Shown piece by piece: positions 1 to 5,704 of a stretch of 8,312 nucleotides of DNA. The notes under the pieces were generated by a model that worked only from the letters and a program-made list of their open reading frames with translations, was not told where the DNA came from and ran no database searches. Each line of letters starts with the position of its first letter. Within the stretch, counting starts at the first letter, position 1. The position numbers were made by a program, and so were the translations under genes. Source of the stretch: Deltaproteobacteria bacterium (GTDB lineage: Bacteria > Desulfobacterota > JAFDIG01); NCBI GenBank assembly GCA_019308145.1, contig JAFDIG010000105.1, positions 1-8,312 of the forward strand, given 5' to 3'.

Positions 1-333
1 AACCTTTTTTTGCTCATAATAGGAGCTTTATTGGAACAGATACCTGCTATGTTAATCATTGTTCCTATTCTCTCACCAATGGCTCAAAAACTTGGAATCA
101 ACCCTATTCATTTTGGAATTATAGTGGTTTTTAATTTAATGATAGGAATGATCACTCCTCCAATGGGTATGGCTCTCTATATTATGAAAGCTATCTCTGA
201 TGTGCCTATGAAGGATATTATAATTTCATCTATGAAATTTTTTTGGGTTTTACTTTTTGCATTATTACTGATCACTTTTATTCCGATTTTATCCACCTTC
301 ATCCCTTCAAAATTAGGTTTAAGTATGTTTTAA
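1..333 (+). CDS. dctM: TRAP transporter large permease DctM, C-terminal fragment (5' end outside window)
   Basis: This is the last 110 residues of the 12-14-helix membrane subunit of a TRAP (tripartite ATP-independent periplasmic) carboxylate transporter. The subunit uses the sodium gradient to move a substrate delivered by a periplasmic DctP protein. The frame is open from base 1 and reads NLFLLIIGALLEQIP at the edge, so the gene starts upstream. Family signatures are the segment GALLEQIPAMLIIVPILSP, then the LGINPIHFGIIVVFNLMIGMITPPMGMALYI stretch (given here as landmarks HFG, NLMIG and TPPMG). TPP-G is the conserved DctM motif near the C-terminus, and about three hydrophobic helices are visible. 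The downstream dctQ gene starts 8 nt after the stop. The usual order is dctP-dctQ-dctM, so M before Q is a departure. The substrate cannot be told from this part. The family assignment is firm. Confidence 0.9.
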   Translation, partial: NLFLLIIGALLEQIPAMLIIVPILSPMAQKLGINPIHFGIIVVFNLMIGMITPPMGMALYIMKAISDVPMKDIIISSMKFFWVLLFALLLITFIPILSTFIPSKLGLSMF

Positions 334-341
334 GAGAAAAG

Positions 342-818
342 ATGTTAACAATATTAGATTGGATATTAAATAAATTATATAAAATAGAGTTATTCCTTGC
401 AACTACTATTACTCTTGGCATTATTATTATAAATAGTTTAAACCTTCTCTCTCGTTGGTTTTTTAAAAACCCTTTTAGCTGGATTTTAGAGATATCTCTT
501 ATACTCTTTGTTTATTCTGTTTTGCTTTGCGTTCCTGTCCTGTATAAAAAAAATGGTTTTATAAAAATGAATCTTATTGAATCTTTTATAGGAAAAAAAG
601 GAGAAAAAATTCTAAATATTATTATCGAAATCATTATTTTGCTATTTTTAGTTTATCTACTCTATTTCTCATTCTTTCTAAGCATTGAACAGCTTGATCT
701 ATTATCAAGAGGGCTTGGTATTCCAAGATTCTATATAACAATACCAGTTGTAATCTCTTCCTTTTTAACTATTCCCATCTCTATATCAAGAGTTTTACAT
801 ATTTTAAGAGATTTTTAA
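342..818 (+). CDS. dctQ: TRAP transporter small permease DctQ
   Basis: A 158-residue integral membrane protein with four predicted helices (about residues 15-36, 46-66, 86-113 and 129-148), the size and topology of the TRAP small permease (DctQ family). Family features include the NSLNLLSRWFFKNPFSWILE region, where an R-(W/Y)-FF segment precedes the conserved W and E of helix 2. Near the end, the segment QLDLLSRGLGIPRFY precedes the last helix. DctQ holds or scaffolds DctM in the membrane and helps form the SBP docking site. The frame is open back to 243, but the ATG at 342 gives normal DctQ length, follows the dctM stop by 8 nt and has a purine-rich GAGAAAAG just upstream. Translation is probably coupled to dctM. 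No DctP gene is visible; it may lie before base 1. Confidence 0.87.
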   Translation: MLTILDWILNKLYKIELFLATTITLGIIIINSLNLLSRWFFKNPFSWILEISLILFVYSVLLCVPVLYKKNGFIKMNLIESFIGKKGEKILNIIIEIIILLFLVYLLYFSFFLSIEQLDLLSRGLGIPRFYITIPVVISSFLTIPISISRVLHILRDF

Positions 819-947
819 GTCGTTACTCTTATCGTAGATTATTATATAAAAAACAGTTATGAAGCATACAGATACAATTAAAGCATCGCCTAAAAAACAA
901 TAATCTCTTATTAAAAAGGAAAGACTCAAACAAACATATTTGAGCTA
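819..947. other. Intergenic region between convergent dctQ and larA
   Basis: This 129-base gap separates the dctQ stop from the ancestral larA stop at 948. It is AT-rich and contains no open frame with a credible start. The only structure I see is a short hairpin near its right end that could terminate the minus-strand operon. With larA read as it stands, which stops at 1133, the non-coding span would be 314 bases. However, 948-1175 is clearly the out-of-frame remainder of larA. Confidence 0.6.
911..944 (-). terminator. Possible weak rho-independent terminator of the tct-larA operon
   Basis: On the minus strand a 6-bp stem CTCAAA/TTTGAG (939-944 pairing with 925-930, loop 931-938), extendable by one G-U pair, is followed by the T-rich run TCTTTCCTTTTTAAT. 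It sits 4 nt past the ancestral larA stop, where a terminator is expected. The stem is short and AT-rich, so this is a weak call from placement and shape only. Confidence 0.33.
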
Positions 948-1175
948 TTAAACTAAATCAATAACTGGCAGTGTCAAACCAGCTTGTGGCATGATAACCG
1001 CTTTGTAATCCTTCCCATGTTTTTTCTCAATATATTTAAGGGTATGATCTAAATCAGGTTGGTAATTAAAAAATAGGGTTTCTGTCTCTCCTTTAGACAA
1101 ATTAGAAATCAAGATAACCTCTTTATCTTTAACTACTCTTGCAATAGCATAAGCTTTATGCCCACCAAGTTTAAA
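948..1175 (-). pseudogene. larA: Out-of-frame 3' remainder of larA (66 C-terminal residues cut off by a frameshift)
   Basis: Reading the minus strand one frame away from the truncated larA, translation runs from TTT at 1173-1175 (FKLGGHKAY, a second copy of the peptide at the repeat) into AIARVVKDKEVILISNL. It ends in KAVIMPQAGLTLPVIDLV followed by TAA at 948-950. Alternation of hydrophobic beta segments and the closing P-Q-A-G region are what one expects of a LarA C-terminal domain. Deleting one 26-bp repeat copy fuses this segment to residue 352 of the upstream frame and gives 418 residues, close to the roughly 420 of the family. There are no further stops or frameshifts in it, so the lesion is recent, or it is a sequencing or assembly artefact. 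Confidence 0.85.
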
Positions 1176-2230
1176 TAAGCTTTATGCCCACCAAGTTTAA
1201 AGCCTGCTTTAAGACGAGAAAAAATATCAGAAATATTATTTGCTTCTTTTATCCATTCTTCAAAAGTAGGTTCTCCAAAACCCTCTTGACATTCTGCCAA
1301 CAGAACAATAGTACCTCCATTCTCAGTAGCCTCTGAGGCATTCTCTAATGCTTTTTGAGCTTGATAAACATTTATATCTTTTGGATATCCTCCTGCACTT
1401 GCAAAAACAACAGGATATCTTTTATCTAACTTACAAAAATATAAATCACCACACGTTTTAATTCCTTCAAACCATGCCTTTTCCATATCTCCACTCACAA
1501 CTTGAACTATCTCTTTTTTACTATTTGTAATTACATTGAGTATGAATGTTAGCCCAACCTTTTTAGCTGCCTCCATCATTTCTTTATGAACAGGGTTATT
1601 TTCAATTACACCTGATTTAACATTAGGTGCAACCATCTGTGAATGGTTTTTCATAATGGTTTCACGACCAGATATTCCAGGTAAAACCGATTTTCGTCCA
1701 CCTGAAAAACCAGCAAAATAATGTAAACTAATCATCCCTGTTCCAATAATTATATCAGCCTCTACAGCTTTTTTGTTTACAAATAGAGGAGTACCACCAC
1801 TCAATGTTCCTAAATTTACCAAATTGTTGTCACAATCATGATTTGAAAAATGATACTTGCTTACCAATTCTTCTGAAAAAAGCTCTCTGTTTTCAGCATC
1901 AGTATGATGACGATGAATTCCTGTTGCTACAATAAATTCTATGTTTTCAGGATTAACATCTTTAAGCTCCTCTATAAGGGGAGGCAAAATCCATTTATAT
2001 GGAACAGGACGAGTTATATCATTAACTATAATAACTATTTTAGGCGAGTTAAACTTTGCAATTATCTCCTTAAGAGTTGGCGAGCCAATAGGACGTTTAA
2101 GAGAATTTTCTACCTCCTTTATAGGATCTTTTACACCAGATTTTTCATTGGGGTTAATAATTTTAGCTACGTTCTTATCTGAAATATCCAAAATTTTTAC
2201 TTCTTTTCCATAAGACATTTCTATAAACAT
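1133..2230 (-). CDS. larA: LarA-family nickel-dependent lactate / 2-hydroxyacid racemase, truncated by frameshift
   Basis: LarA interconverts D and L forms of lactate or related 2-hydroxyacids in the cytoplasm, by hydride transfer on a nickel-pincer nucleotide (NPN) cofactor bound covalently to a lysine. The family residues are present: D71 and R74 in NDITRP, H106 in GIHRHH, H170 and K180 in HYFAGFSGGRK, H196 in MKNHS, and GYPKD at 281-285. The H-to-K spacing of 10 and H-to-H spacing of 26 match H174, K184 and H200 of the Lactiplantibacillus plantarum enzyme, so K180 is the predicted cofactor lysine. The start at 2230 gives MFIEMSYGK, aligning with the usual M-x-I-x-x-x-YGK beginning; ATG at 2218 is the alternative. 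It lies 24 nt after tctB. A 26-bp tandem duplication adds 13 aberrant residues after Y352 and then a stop, losing 66 native residues. Substrate may be lactate, malate or another 2-hydroxyacid. Cofactor genes larB, larC and larE are not in the window. Confidence 0.88.
   Translation of the reverse strand: MFIEMSYGKEVKILDISDKNVAKIINPNEKSGVKDPIKEVENSLKRPIGSPTLKEIIAKFNSPKIVIIVNDITRPVPYKWILPPLIEELKDVNPENIEFIVATGIHRHHTDAENRELFSEELVSKYHFSNHDCDNNLVNLGTLSGGTPLFVNKKAVEADIIIGTGMISLHYFAGFSGGRKSVLPGISGRETIMKNHSQMVAPNVKSGVIENNPVHKEMMEAAKKVGLTFILNVITNSKKEIVQVVSGDMEKAWFEGIKTCGDLYFCKLDKRYPVVFASAGGYPKDINVYQAQKALENASEATENGGTIVLLAECQEGFGEPTFEEWIKEANNISDIFSRLKAGFKLGGHKAYLNLVGIKLMLLQE
1149..1201. repeat. Perfect 26-bp tandem duplication inside larA
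   Basis: Bases 1150-1175 and 1176-1201 are identical, each starting TAAGCTTTATG and ending CCAAGTTTAAA. One extra matching base on the left (1149 = 1175) makes the periodic block 53 bp. The unit encodes FKLGGHKA(Y) on the minus strand. Twenty-six is not a multiple of three, so the second copy shifts the larA frame. The copies have no differences, which points to a very recent event or an assembly error. Confidence 0.97.
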
Positions 2231-2254
2231 TTTTTAATCTTTCTTTTGAATTTA

Positions 2255-2701
2255 TTAAATAAAATGGCCTGTAGGTAAAGGAACCAACAAAAATTTATGA
2301 AAAGCTATCCAAAAAGCAATAAGCACCAAAATATAAATGAGGATAGTAGAAACTACTTTTTTAATCGTAAGCCTTTGAAGATCAAGCAAAAAAGTTAGTG
2401 ATGACAAAAAGATAACACCTGATGTAATAAATCCTAAAACATTTATAAGGGCTATCCATACAAAAACAATAATAATAGAAATAACGATATATTTTAAATT
2501 ATCTTTTGGTAATTTTCCTTTTGGCATACTTTTCTTAAAAAAACTCTGAACAAACATAACTGCAGAAAGTATAATTAACATGATAAGGATTAGTCTTGGG
2601 AAGATATAACATTTATATTGCAACTCTTTTGTTTGGGTCCAGAAAACAATGGCAACTAAAATAAGAATAATGGCAAAAATCCTATCAGCCTTCAACTTCA
2701 T
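2255..2701 (-). CDS. tctB: Tripartite tricarboxylate transporter small membrane subunit TctB
   Basis: A 148-residue, four-helix membrane protein of the TctB family, the poorly conserved small subunit of tripartite tricarboxylate transporters. It begins MKLKADRIFAIILILVAIVFW, the usual K-A-D start followed by helix 1. Hydrophobic segments lie at about residues 8-22, 31-51, 70-106 (two helices split near residue 88) and 115-138. A charged loop KKSMPKGKLPKDNLK (about 56-70) separates the two halves, as in the family. It forms the membrane complex with TctA. Its start overlaps the end of tctA by 17 bp. A GGGGG tract directly abuts the ATG, too close for a normal Shine-Dalgarno, so translation is probably coupled to tctA. 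Identification rests on size, topology and position after tctA more than on sequence motifs. Confidence 0.85.
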   Translation of the reverse strand: MKLKADRIFAIILILVAIVFWTQTKELQYKCYIFPRLILIMLIILSAVMFVQSFFKKSMPKGKLPKDNLKYIVISIIIVFVWIALINVLGFITSGVIFLSSLTFLLDLQRLTIKKVVSTILIYILVLIAFWIAFHKFLLVPLPTGHFI

Positions 2702-4211
2702 CCCCCTTGACTTTCCATTCTTTTGCTAATTTTTTAGCAAATAAAGGCCAAGAAAGTGAAAGTAGTGACAAAATAATCAAGATCCACGATATAGGAGACT
2801 TAAAAAAGATCATCCATTTATTGGGTAACATTTCACCTATTAAAAGCGCTTGTACAAAGCCTGCTTCGCCAATAGGGCCTAAAATTAAACCTAATGTTAT
2901 CGGACCAGGATGAAAACCTAACCGTTTCAAAATATAACCTAATACTCCCAAAGTAAGCATGATATAAACATCTGTAATATTATTACGAATAGAATATGAA
3001 CCAATTATAGTCAAAAAAATTATAAGTGGAGCAAGAAAACGCACTGGAAGACGAACAACTGTTTTATGTAAGACTTTACCTGCAATAACGCCGACAGGAA
3101 GCATAAATATGGTTGCAAAAAATAGAGAAATGATAAAAGTATAAATTACATGAGAGTGAGTGGTAAAAAGTTCTGGCCCAGGCCTTAAACCTTGAAGTAA
3201 TAGGACACCATAAAGTACGGCATCTGGAGGAGCCCCAGGAATACCTAAAGTTACAAGAGGGATCATACCCCCACCAACCACAGCATTATTAGAAGATTCT
3301 GTGGCAATAATTCCATCAATGATACCTGTTCCAAATTTTTCTGGTTCTTTTGAAACTCTTACCGCTTCATTATAAGCTACAAGATTAGCAATACTGCCAC
3401 CAGCTCCAGGAAGAATTCCAACTATTGTTCCTAAGATTGATGATCTTAATAGATTTCCTTGCTTTTTCATAACATCTTTAAAGGTTTGCAAGAAAATTCC
3501 CTTTTTTCTTTTAGCCTCTGTTAGATGAAACTTTTTTCCTCTCTGTCCGATCATTGTTAAGGCTTCTGGAATACAAAAAAAGCCTATTAAAGCAACAATT
3601 AATTCAATTCCTCCTTGGAGCTGAGAAAATCCTGCTGTAAATCGAACATCACCTCCAATAGGTGCAATTCCTATAGTGCTTATCAAAAGGCCAATCGCCC
3701 CTCCAATAAACCCTTTAATAATGTTTTTAGATGCTAAAGAGGAAATGATAGTGATCCCAAAAACTGCCATCCAGAAATACTCAGGAGGACCAAATTTGAG
3801 GGCAACTTTTGCCAAAGGGGGAGCAAGAAAAAGTAAAAAAAGTACTCCTATTATACCGCCATAAACCGAGGCAAAAGTGGCTATAAGAACTGCTCTATCT
3901 CCCTCCCCCCTCTTTGCCATAGGATAGCCATCAAATGTAGTTCCTATAGACGAGGGGGTGCCAGGCGTATTTACAAGAATAGCAGAAAAAGAACCTCCAT
4001 ATATAGAAGACATATAAATCGCACCAAGGACAATTAAGCCTTCTGTAGGTTCCATCGTAAAAGTGAAAGGGACAAGGAGAGCGACCGCCATAGTAGCGGT
4101 CAACCCTGGCAATGCCCCTGTCAACAGACCACCAAATAGTCCAGCAATGATCATCAAAAATATTTTTACAGTAAAGATATGGTGTAAAGCACCTGAAAGA
4201 GCTTCTATCAC
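2685..4211 (-). CDS. tctA: Tripartite tricarboxylate transporter large membrane subunit TctA
   Basis: A 508-residue permease, the normal TctA length (about 500), with some 11-12 hydrophobic segments. It is the transport channel of a TTT system, taking a carboxylate from TctC and importing it with an ion gradient. Signature motifs are GALPGLTATM (32-41), YGGSFSAILVNTPGTPSS (71-88) with DGYPMAKRGE (94-103), the internal counterpart ILPGAGGSIANLVAYNEA (266-283), and GIPGAPPDAVLYG (323-335). The two related halves, each with an N/L-PG-type loop, are the expected pseudo-repeat of the family. The start is GTG at 4211, since no ATG occurs before residue 20. It is supported by AGGAG 9 nt upstream, overlapping the tctC TAG stop. 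It sits 12 nt after tctC and overlaps tctB by 17 bp. Order C-A-B differs from the classical C-B-A. No damage is seen. Confidence 0.95.
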   Translation of the reverse strand: MIEALSGALHHIFTVKIFLMIIAGLFGGLLTGALPGLTATMAVALLVPFTFTMEPTEGLIVLGAIYMSSIYGGSFSAILVNTPGTPSSIGTTFDGYPMAKRGEGDRAVLIATFASVYGGIIGVLFLLFLAPPLAKVALKFGPPEYFWMAVFGITIISSLASKNIIKGFIGGAIGLLISTIGIAPIGGDVRFTAGFSQLQGGIELIVALIGFFCIPEALTMIGQRGKKFHLTEAKRKKGIFLQTFKDVMKKQGNLLRSSILGTIVGILPGAGGSIANLVAYNEAVRVSKEPEKFGTGIIDGIIATESSNNAVVGGGMIPLVTLGIPGAPPDAVLYGVLLLQGLRPGPELFTTHSHVIYTFIISLFFATIFMLPVGVIAGKVLHKTVVRLPVRFLAPLIIFLTIIGSYSIRNNITDVYIMLTLGVLGYILKRLGFHPGPITLGLILGPIGEAGFVQALLIGEMLPNKWMIFFKSPISWILIILSLLSLSWPLFAKKLAKEWKVKGDEVEG

Positions 4212-4223
4212 GTTCTCTTTCTC

Positions 4224-5180
4224 CTACTTTTTCAACAACCCTAATTCCTTTAAAAGATTCCTATAATAGACTGTCAATTTATCAACCAATTTTTTAGACT
4301 CTGCCTCACCATAATACTCCATAATAAAGCCTAAATCTTCCATCTTTTTTATCACAGTAGGATCATGATTCACTTTTTCAAATGCTTTTTCAAGAACTTT
4401 TCTAACATTCTCTGGGGTACCAGGAGGAACTGCTGCACCTCTGTAAGCACCTTCAACATAATTATAACCTAATTCCTTGAAAGTAGGTACATCAGGAAGA
4501 GCCTTTGCCCTTTTCTCAGCAGCGACAGCCAGAGCTCTCATCTTATCAGGGTATCTTGCAGCCATGGATGTATAAGTCATCAAAGCCTTTACGTGGCCTC
4601 CAAATAAAGCAGGGACAGCAGCACCTGAGCCTGTAAATGAAATATAATTGAGTTTAAGATTAGCAACTTTTGAGAATTCTACAGTCCCTAAGCTATTAGC
4701 AGATGGTTGGCCACTTCCTCCCACGGGCAGATTGGGATGCTTTTTAGCATACTCAACAAAGTCTTTTAATGTTTTGATTTCACTATCTTTTTTAACCGCT
4801 AAAACATTTGGTGTAAATTCAAAGATATAAACATTATGTATCTGTTCTGTCTTATACCCCGCATTCTTTCTTGTTAAAGGCTGTACAATAATATGAGGTA
4901 AGTTCGTCCCAAATATTGTATATCCATCGGGTTTAGTTCGAGTTAACTCAGACCAACCAACAGCTCCGCCACCACCTTTCTTGTATACCATTATAATGGG
5001 CACTCCTAAAACTTTTTCAAGAGGCTTTTGTTGAATTCTTGCTGTAATATCAGATTCACCTCCAGGGTTAAAACAGATAACATAAGTGATCGCTTTTTCA
5101 GGGTATTTCGCTAAAGCTATACCTGAAACAGTAGCGATACAAAAAATAGTTAATGATAAGAGTAGAAAAAATTTCTTCAT
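4224..5180 (-). CDS. tctC: TTT-family periplasmic solute-binding protein TctC (Bug-type receptor)
   Basis: A 318-residue periplasmic binding protein that captures a carboxylate and passes it to TctA/TctB. The N-terminus is a Sec signal peptide: MKK, a hydrophobic core FFLLLSLTIFCIATVSG, and a cleavage site after ALA (residue 24), giving a mature start of KYPEKAITYV that matches the Y-P-x-K-x-I opening of the Bug/TctC family. C14 lies inside the hydrophobic core and is not a lipobox. Ligand-loop motifs are PGGESD (39-44) and GGSGQPSANSL (154-164). DVPTFKELGY (230-239) and the VPPGTPENV segment (251-259) are strong family signatures. Bug proteins bind di- and tricarboxylates, hydroxyacids, amino acids or aromatic acids, so the ligand is not fixed by sequence. 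The association with larA suggests a 2-hydroxycarboxylate. It is the first gene of the operon, with a strong Shine-Dalgarno. Confidence 0.94.
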   Translation of the reverse strand: MKKFFLLLSLTIFCIATVSGIALAKYPEKAITYVICFNPGGESDITARIQQKPLEKVLGVPIIMVYKKGGGGAVGWSELTRTKPDGYTIFGTNLPHIIVQPLTRKNAGYKTEQIHNVYIFEFTPNVLAVKKDSEIKTLKDFVEYAKKHPNLPVGGSGQPSANSLGTVEFSKVANLKLNYISFTGSGAAVPALFGGHVKALMTYTSMAARYPDKMRALAVAAEKRAKALPDVPTFKELGYNYVEGAYRGAAVPPGTPENVRKVLEKAFEKVNHDPTVIKKMEDLGFIMEYYGEAESKKLVDKLTVYYRNLLKELGLLKK

Positions 5181-5185
5181 TTTTG

Positions 5186-5193
5186 CCTCCTTT
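5186..5193 (-). promoter_or_regulatory. Strong ribosome binding site of tctC
   Basis: On the minus strand AAAGGAGG is followed by CAAAA and the ATG at 5180, a near-ideal Shine-Dalgarno with 5-nt spacing. It fixes the tctC start and implies high expression of the binding protein. Confidence 0.85.
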
Positions 5194-5197
5194 CTGT

Positions 5198-5238
5198 TTA
5201 GTCCATTACATTAAAGAAATAGTTTTAACACCTCCTTT
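5198..5238 (-). promoter_or_regulatory. Second Shine-Dalgarno-like sequence and minimal start-stop ORFs in the tctC leader
   Basis: On the minus strand AAAGGAGGTG (5229-5238) is a stronger match to the 16S anti-SD than the tctC RBS itself, yet no gene follows it. The nearest starts are ATG-TAA (5206-5211), a bare start-stop pair 18 nt after GGAGGT, and ATG-GAC-TAA (5198-5206). Both are upstream of the real RBS. It may be chance, a ribosome-standby or mRNA-stabilising element, or a leader-type control. The function is inferred only. Confidence 0.4.
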
Positions 5239-5254
5239 TTTGATAACTATTTAT

Positions 5255-5269
5255 AATTCTAAACGAATT
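5255..5269. promoter_or_regulatory. Short inverted repeat, possible operator upstream of tctC
   Basis: AATTC (5255-5259) and GAATT (5265-5269) form a 15-bp palindrome with a 5-base spacer, and partial symmetry continues outward for two more positions. It lies just downstream of the candidate -10 box for tctC, where a repressor such as an IclR-type protein could act. The region is very AT-rich, so a short palindrome may be accidental. Confidence 0.22.
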
Positions 5270-5275
5270 GTTATT

Positions 5276-5304
5276 GTAATAAATAAAAAATTCTCTTTTA
5301 TCAA
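5276..5304 (-). promoter_or_regulatory. Candidate sigma-70 type promoter for tctC-tctA-tctB-larA
   Basis: On the minus strand TTGATA (5299-5304) and TATTAC (5276-5281) are separated by 17 bases. This gives four of six consensus bases at -35, a fair -10 and ideal spacing. Transcription would begin near 5269, leaving a leader of about 90 nt before tctC. Many weak matches occur in such AT-rich DNA, so this is only a candidate. No GG-N10-GC sigma-54 promoter was seen in this gap. Confidence 0.28.
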
Positions 5305-5502
5305 AAAGTGTTTCATATAAACTTAATGAAAAAAGTTGGATTTGATATATCACACTATTAAAAGAATCTCAATAATTTTTTTTTTTAAATTTCTCAATTC
5401 AATAGAACTCCCTTAAAAAATTCCAAATGATACAGAAAGACATTAAAAAAATATAAAATTCAATTTAAAATAAATAAATTTTTATGATAATTTTTGTCCA
5501 AT

Positions 5503-5531
5503 TTTTGATTGAAATTTTGATTGAAATTTTG
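5503..5531. repeat. Short 12-bp tandem repeat
   Basis: A 29-base block with period 12 (unit TTTGATTGAAAT), about 2.4 copies without mismatch. It is probably a slippage product in AT-rich DNA. It might also serve as a direct-repeat binding site for a regulator of the downstream genes, but nothing shows this. Confidence 0.8.
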
Positions 5532-5694
5532 TATATTTTATAAAAAAATTACAATAAACAACAAATTTTCTTCTTTTTTTAGGTTTTAGTTTTTTATCTT
5601 CTCCTTTTTCTTTACAAAATAACTTTAATTTGTTAAATTTTCTTAAAAAATTATTCTTAATGTTAGATTTATTTTTATTATAACACCCTTTATT

Positions 5695-5699
5695 AGGAG
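5695..5699 (+). promoter_or_regulatory. Ribosome binding site of the lipoprotein gene
   Basis: AGGAG lies 5 nt before the ATG at 5705, a standard Shine-Dalgarno that fixes this start. A TATAAC upstream (near 5679-5684) could be a -10 element, but no convincing -35 accompanies it. Confidence 0.75.
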
Positions 5700-5704
5700 A
5701 ATTT

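Larger units (their letters stand above)
5181..5704. other. Divergent AT-rich intergenic region between tctC and the lipoprotein gene
   Basis: A 524-base gap of extreme AT content, including a run of 11 T at 5376-5386 and many A or T tracts. The right part (5482-5718, minus strand) can be read as a Lys/Asn-rich 78-codon frame, but it lacks a ribosome site, has no recognisable domain and overlaps the lipoprotein start antisense, so I do not call it a gene. The region must hold the promoters of both divergent units. It also has a 12-bp tandem repeat and the leader elements listed separately. Confidence 0.7.

Noticed and set aside
243..341. N-terminal extension of DctQ in the same open frame
   Set aside because: It overlaps the dctM coding end in another frame and would add a non-family segment. 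The ATG at 342 gives normal length and spacing.
819..947. Small RNA or tRNA-like gene between dctQ and larA
   Set aside because: Only one weak 6-bp stem is seen, and no cloverleaf or conserved RNA motif.
1133..1175. Programmed ribosomal frameshift in larA as an alternative to mutation
   Set aside because: No slippery heptamer with a following structure is evident. The exact 26-bp duplication fully explains the frame change.
1904..2213. Two plus-strand frames opposite larA
   Set aside because: They are shadows of a gene with clear family residues on the other strand, and neither has a ribosome site or a recognisable protein.
2707..4266. Several short plus-strand frames opposite tctA and tctC
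   Set aside because: They are antisense shadows of well-conserved membrane and binding protein genes.
5181..5704. Sigma-54 promoter in the divergent region, suggested by the nearby NtrC-type activator
   Set aside because: No GG-N10-GC pair with TGGCA/TTGC-like surroundings was found on either strand, so there is no sequence support for control of tct genes by this regulator.
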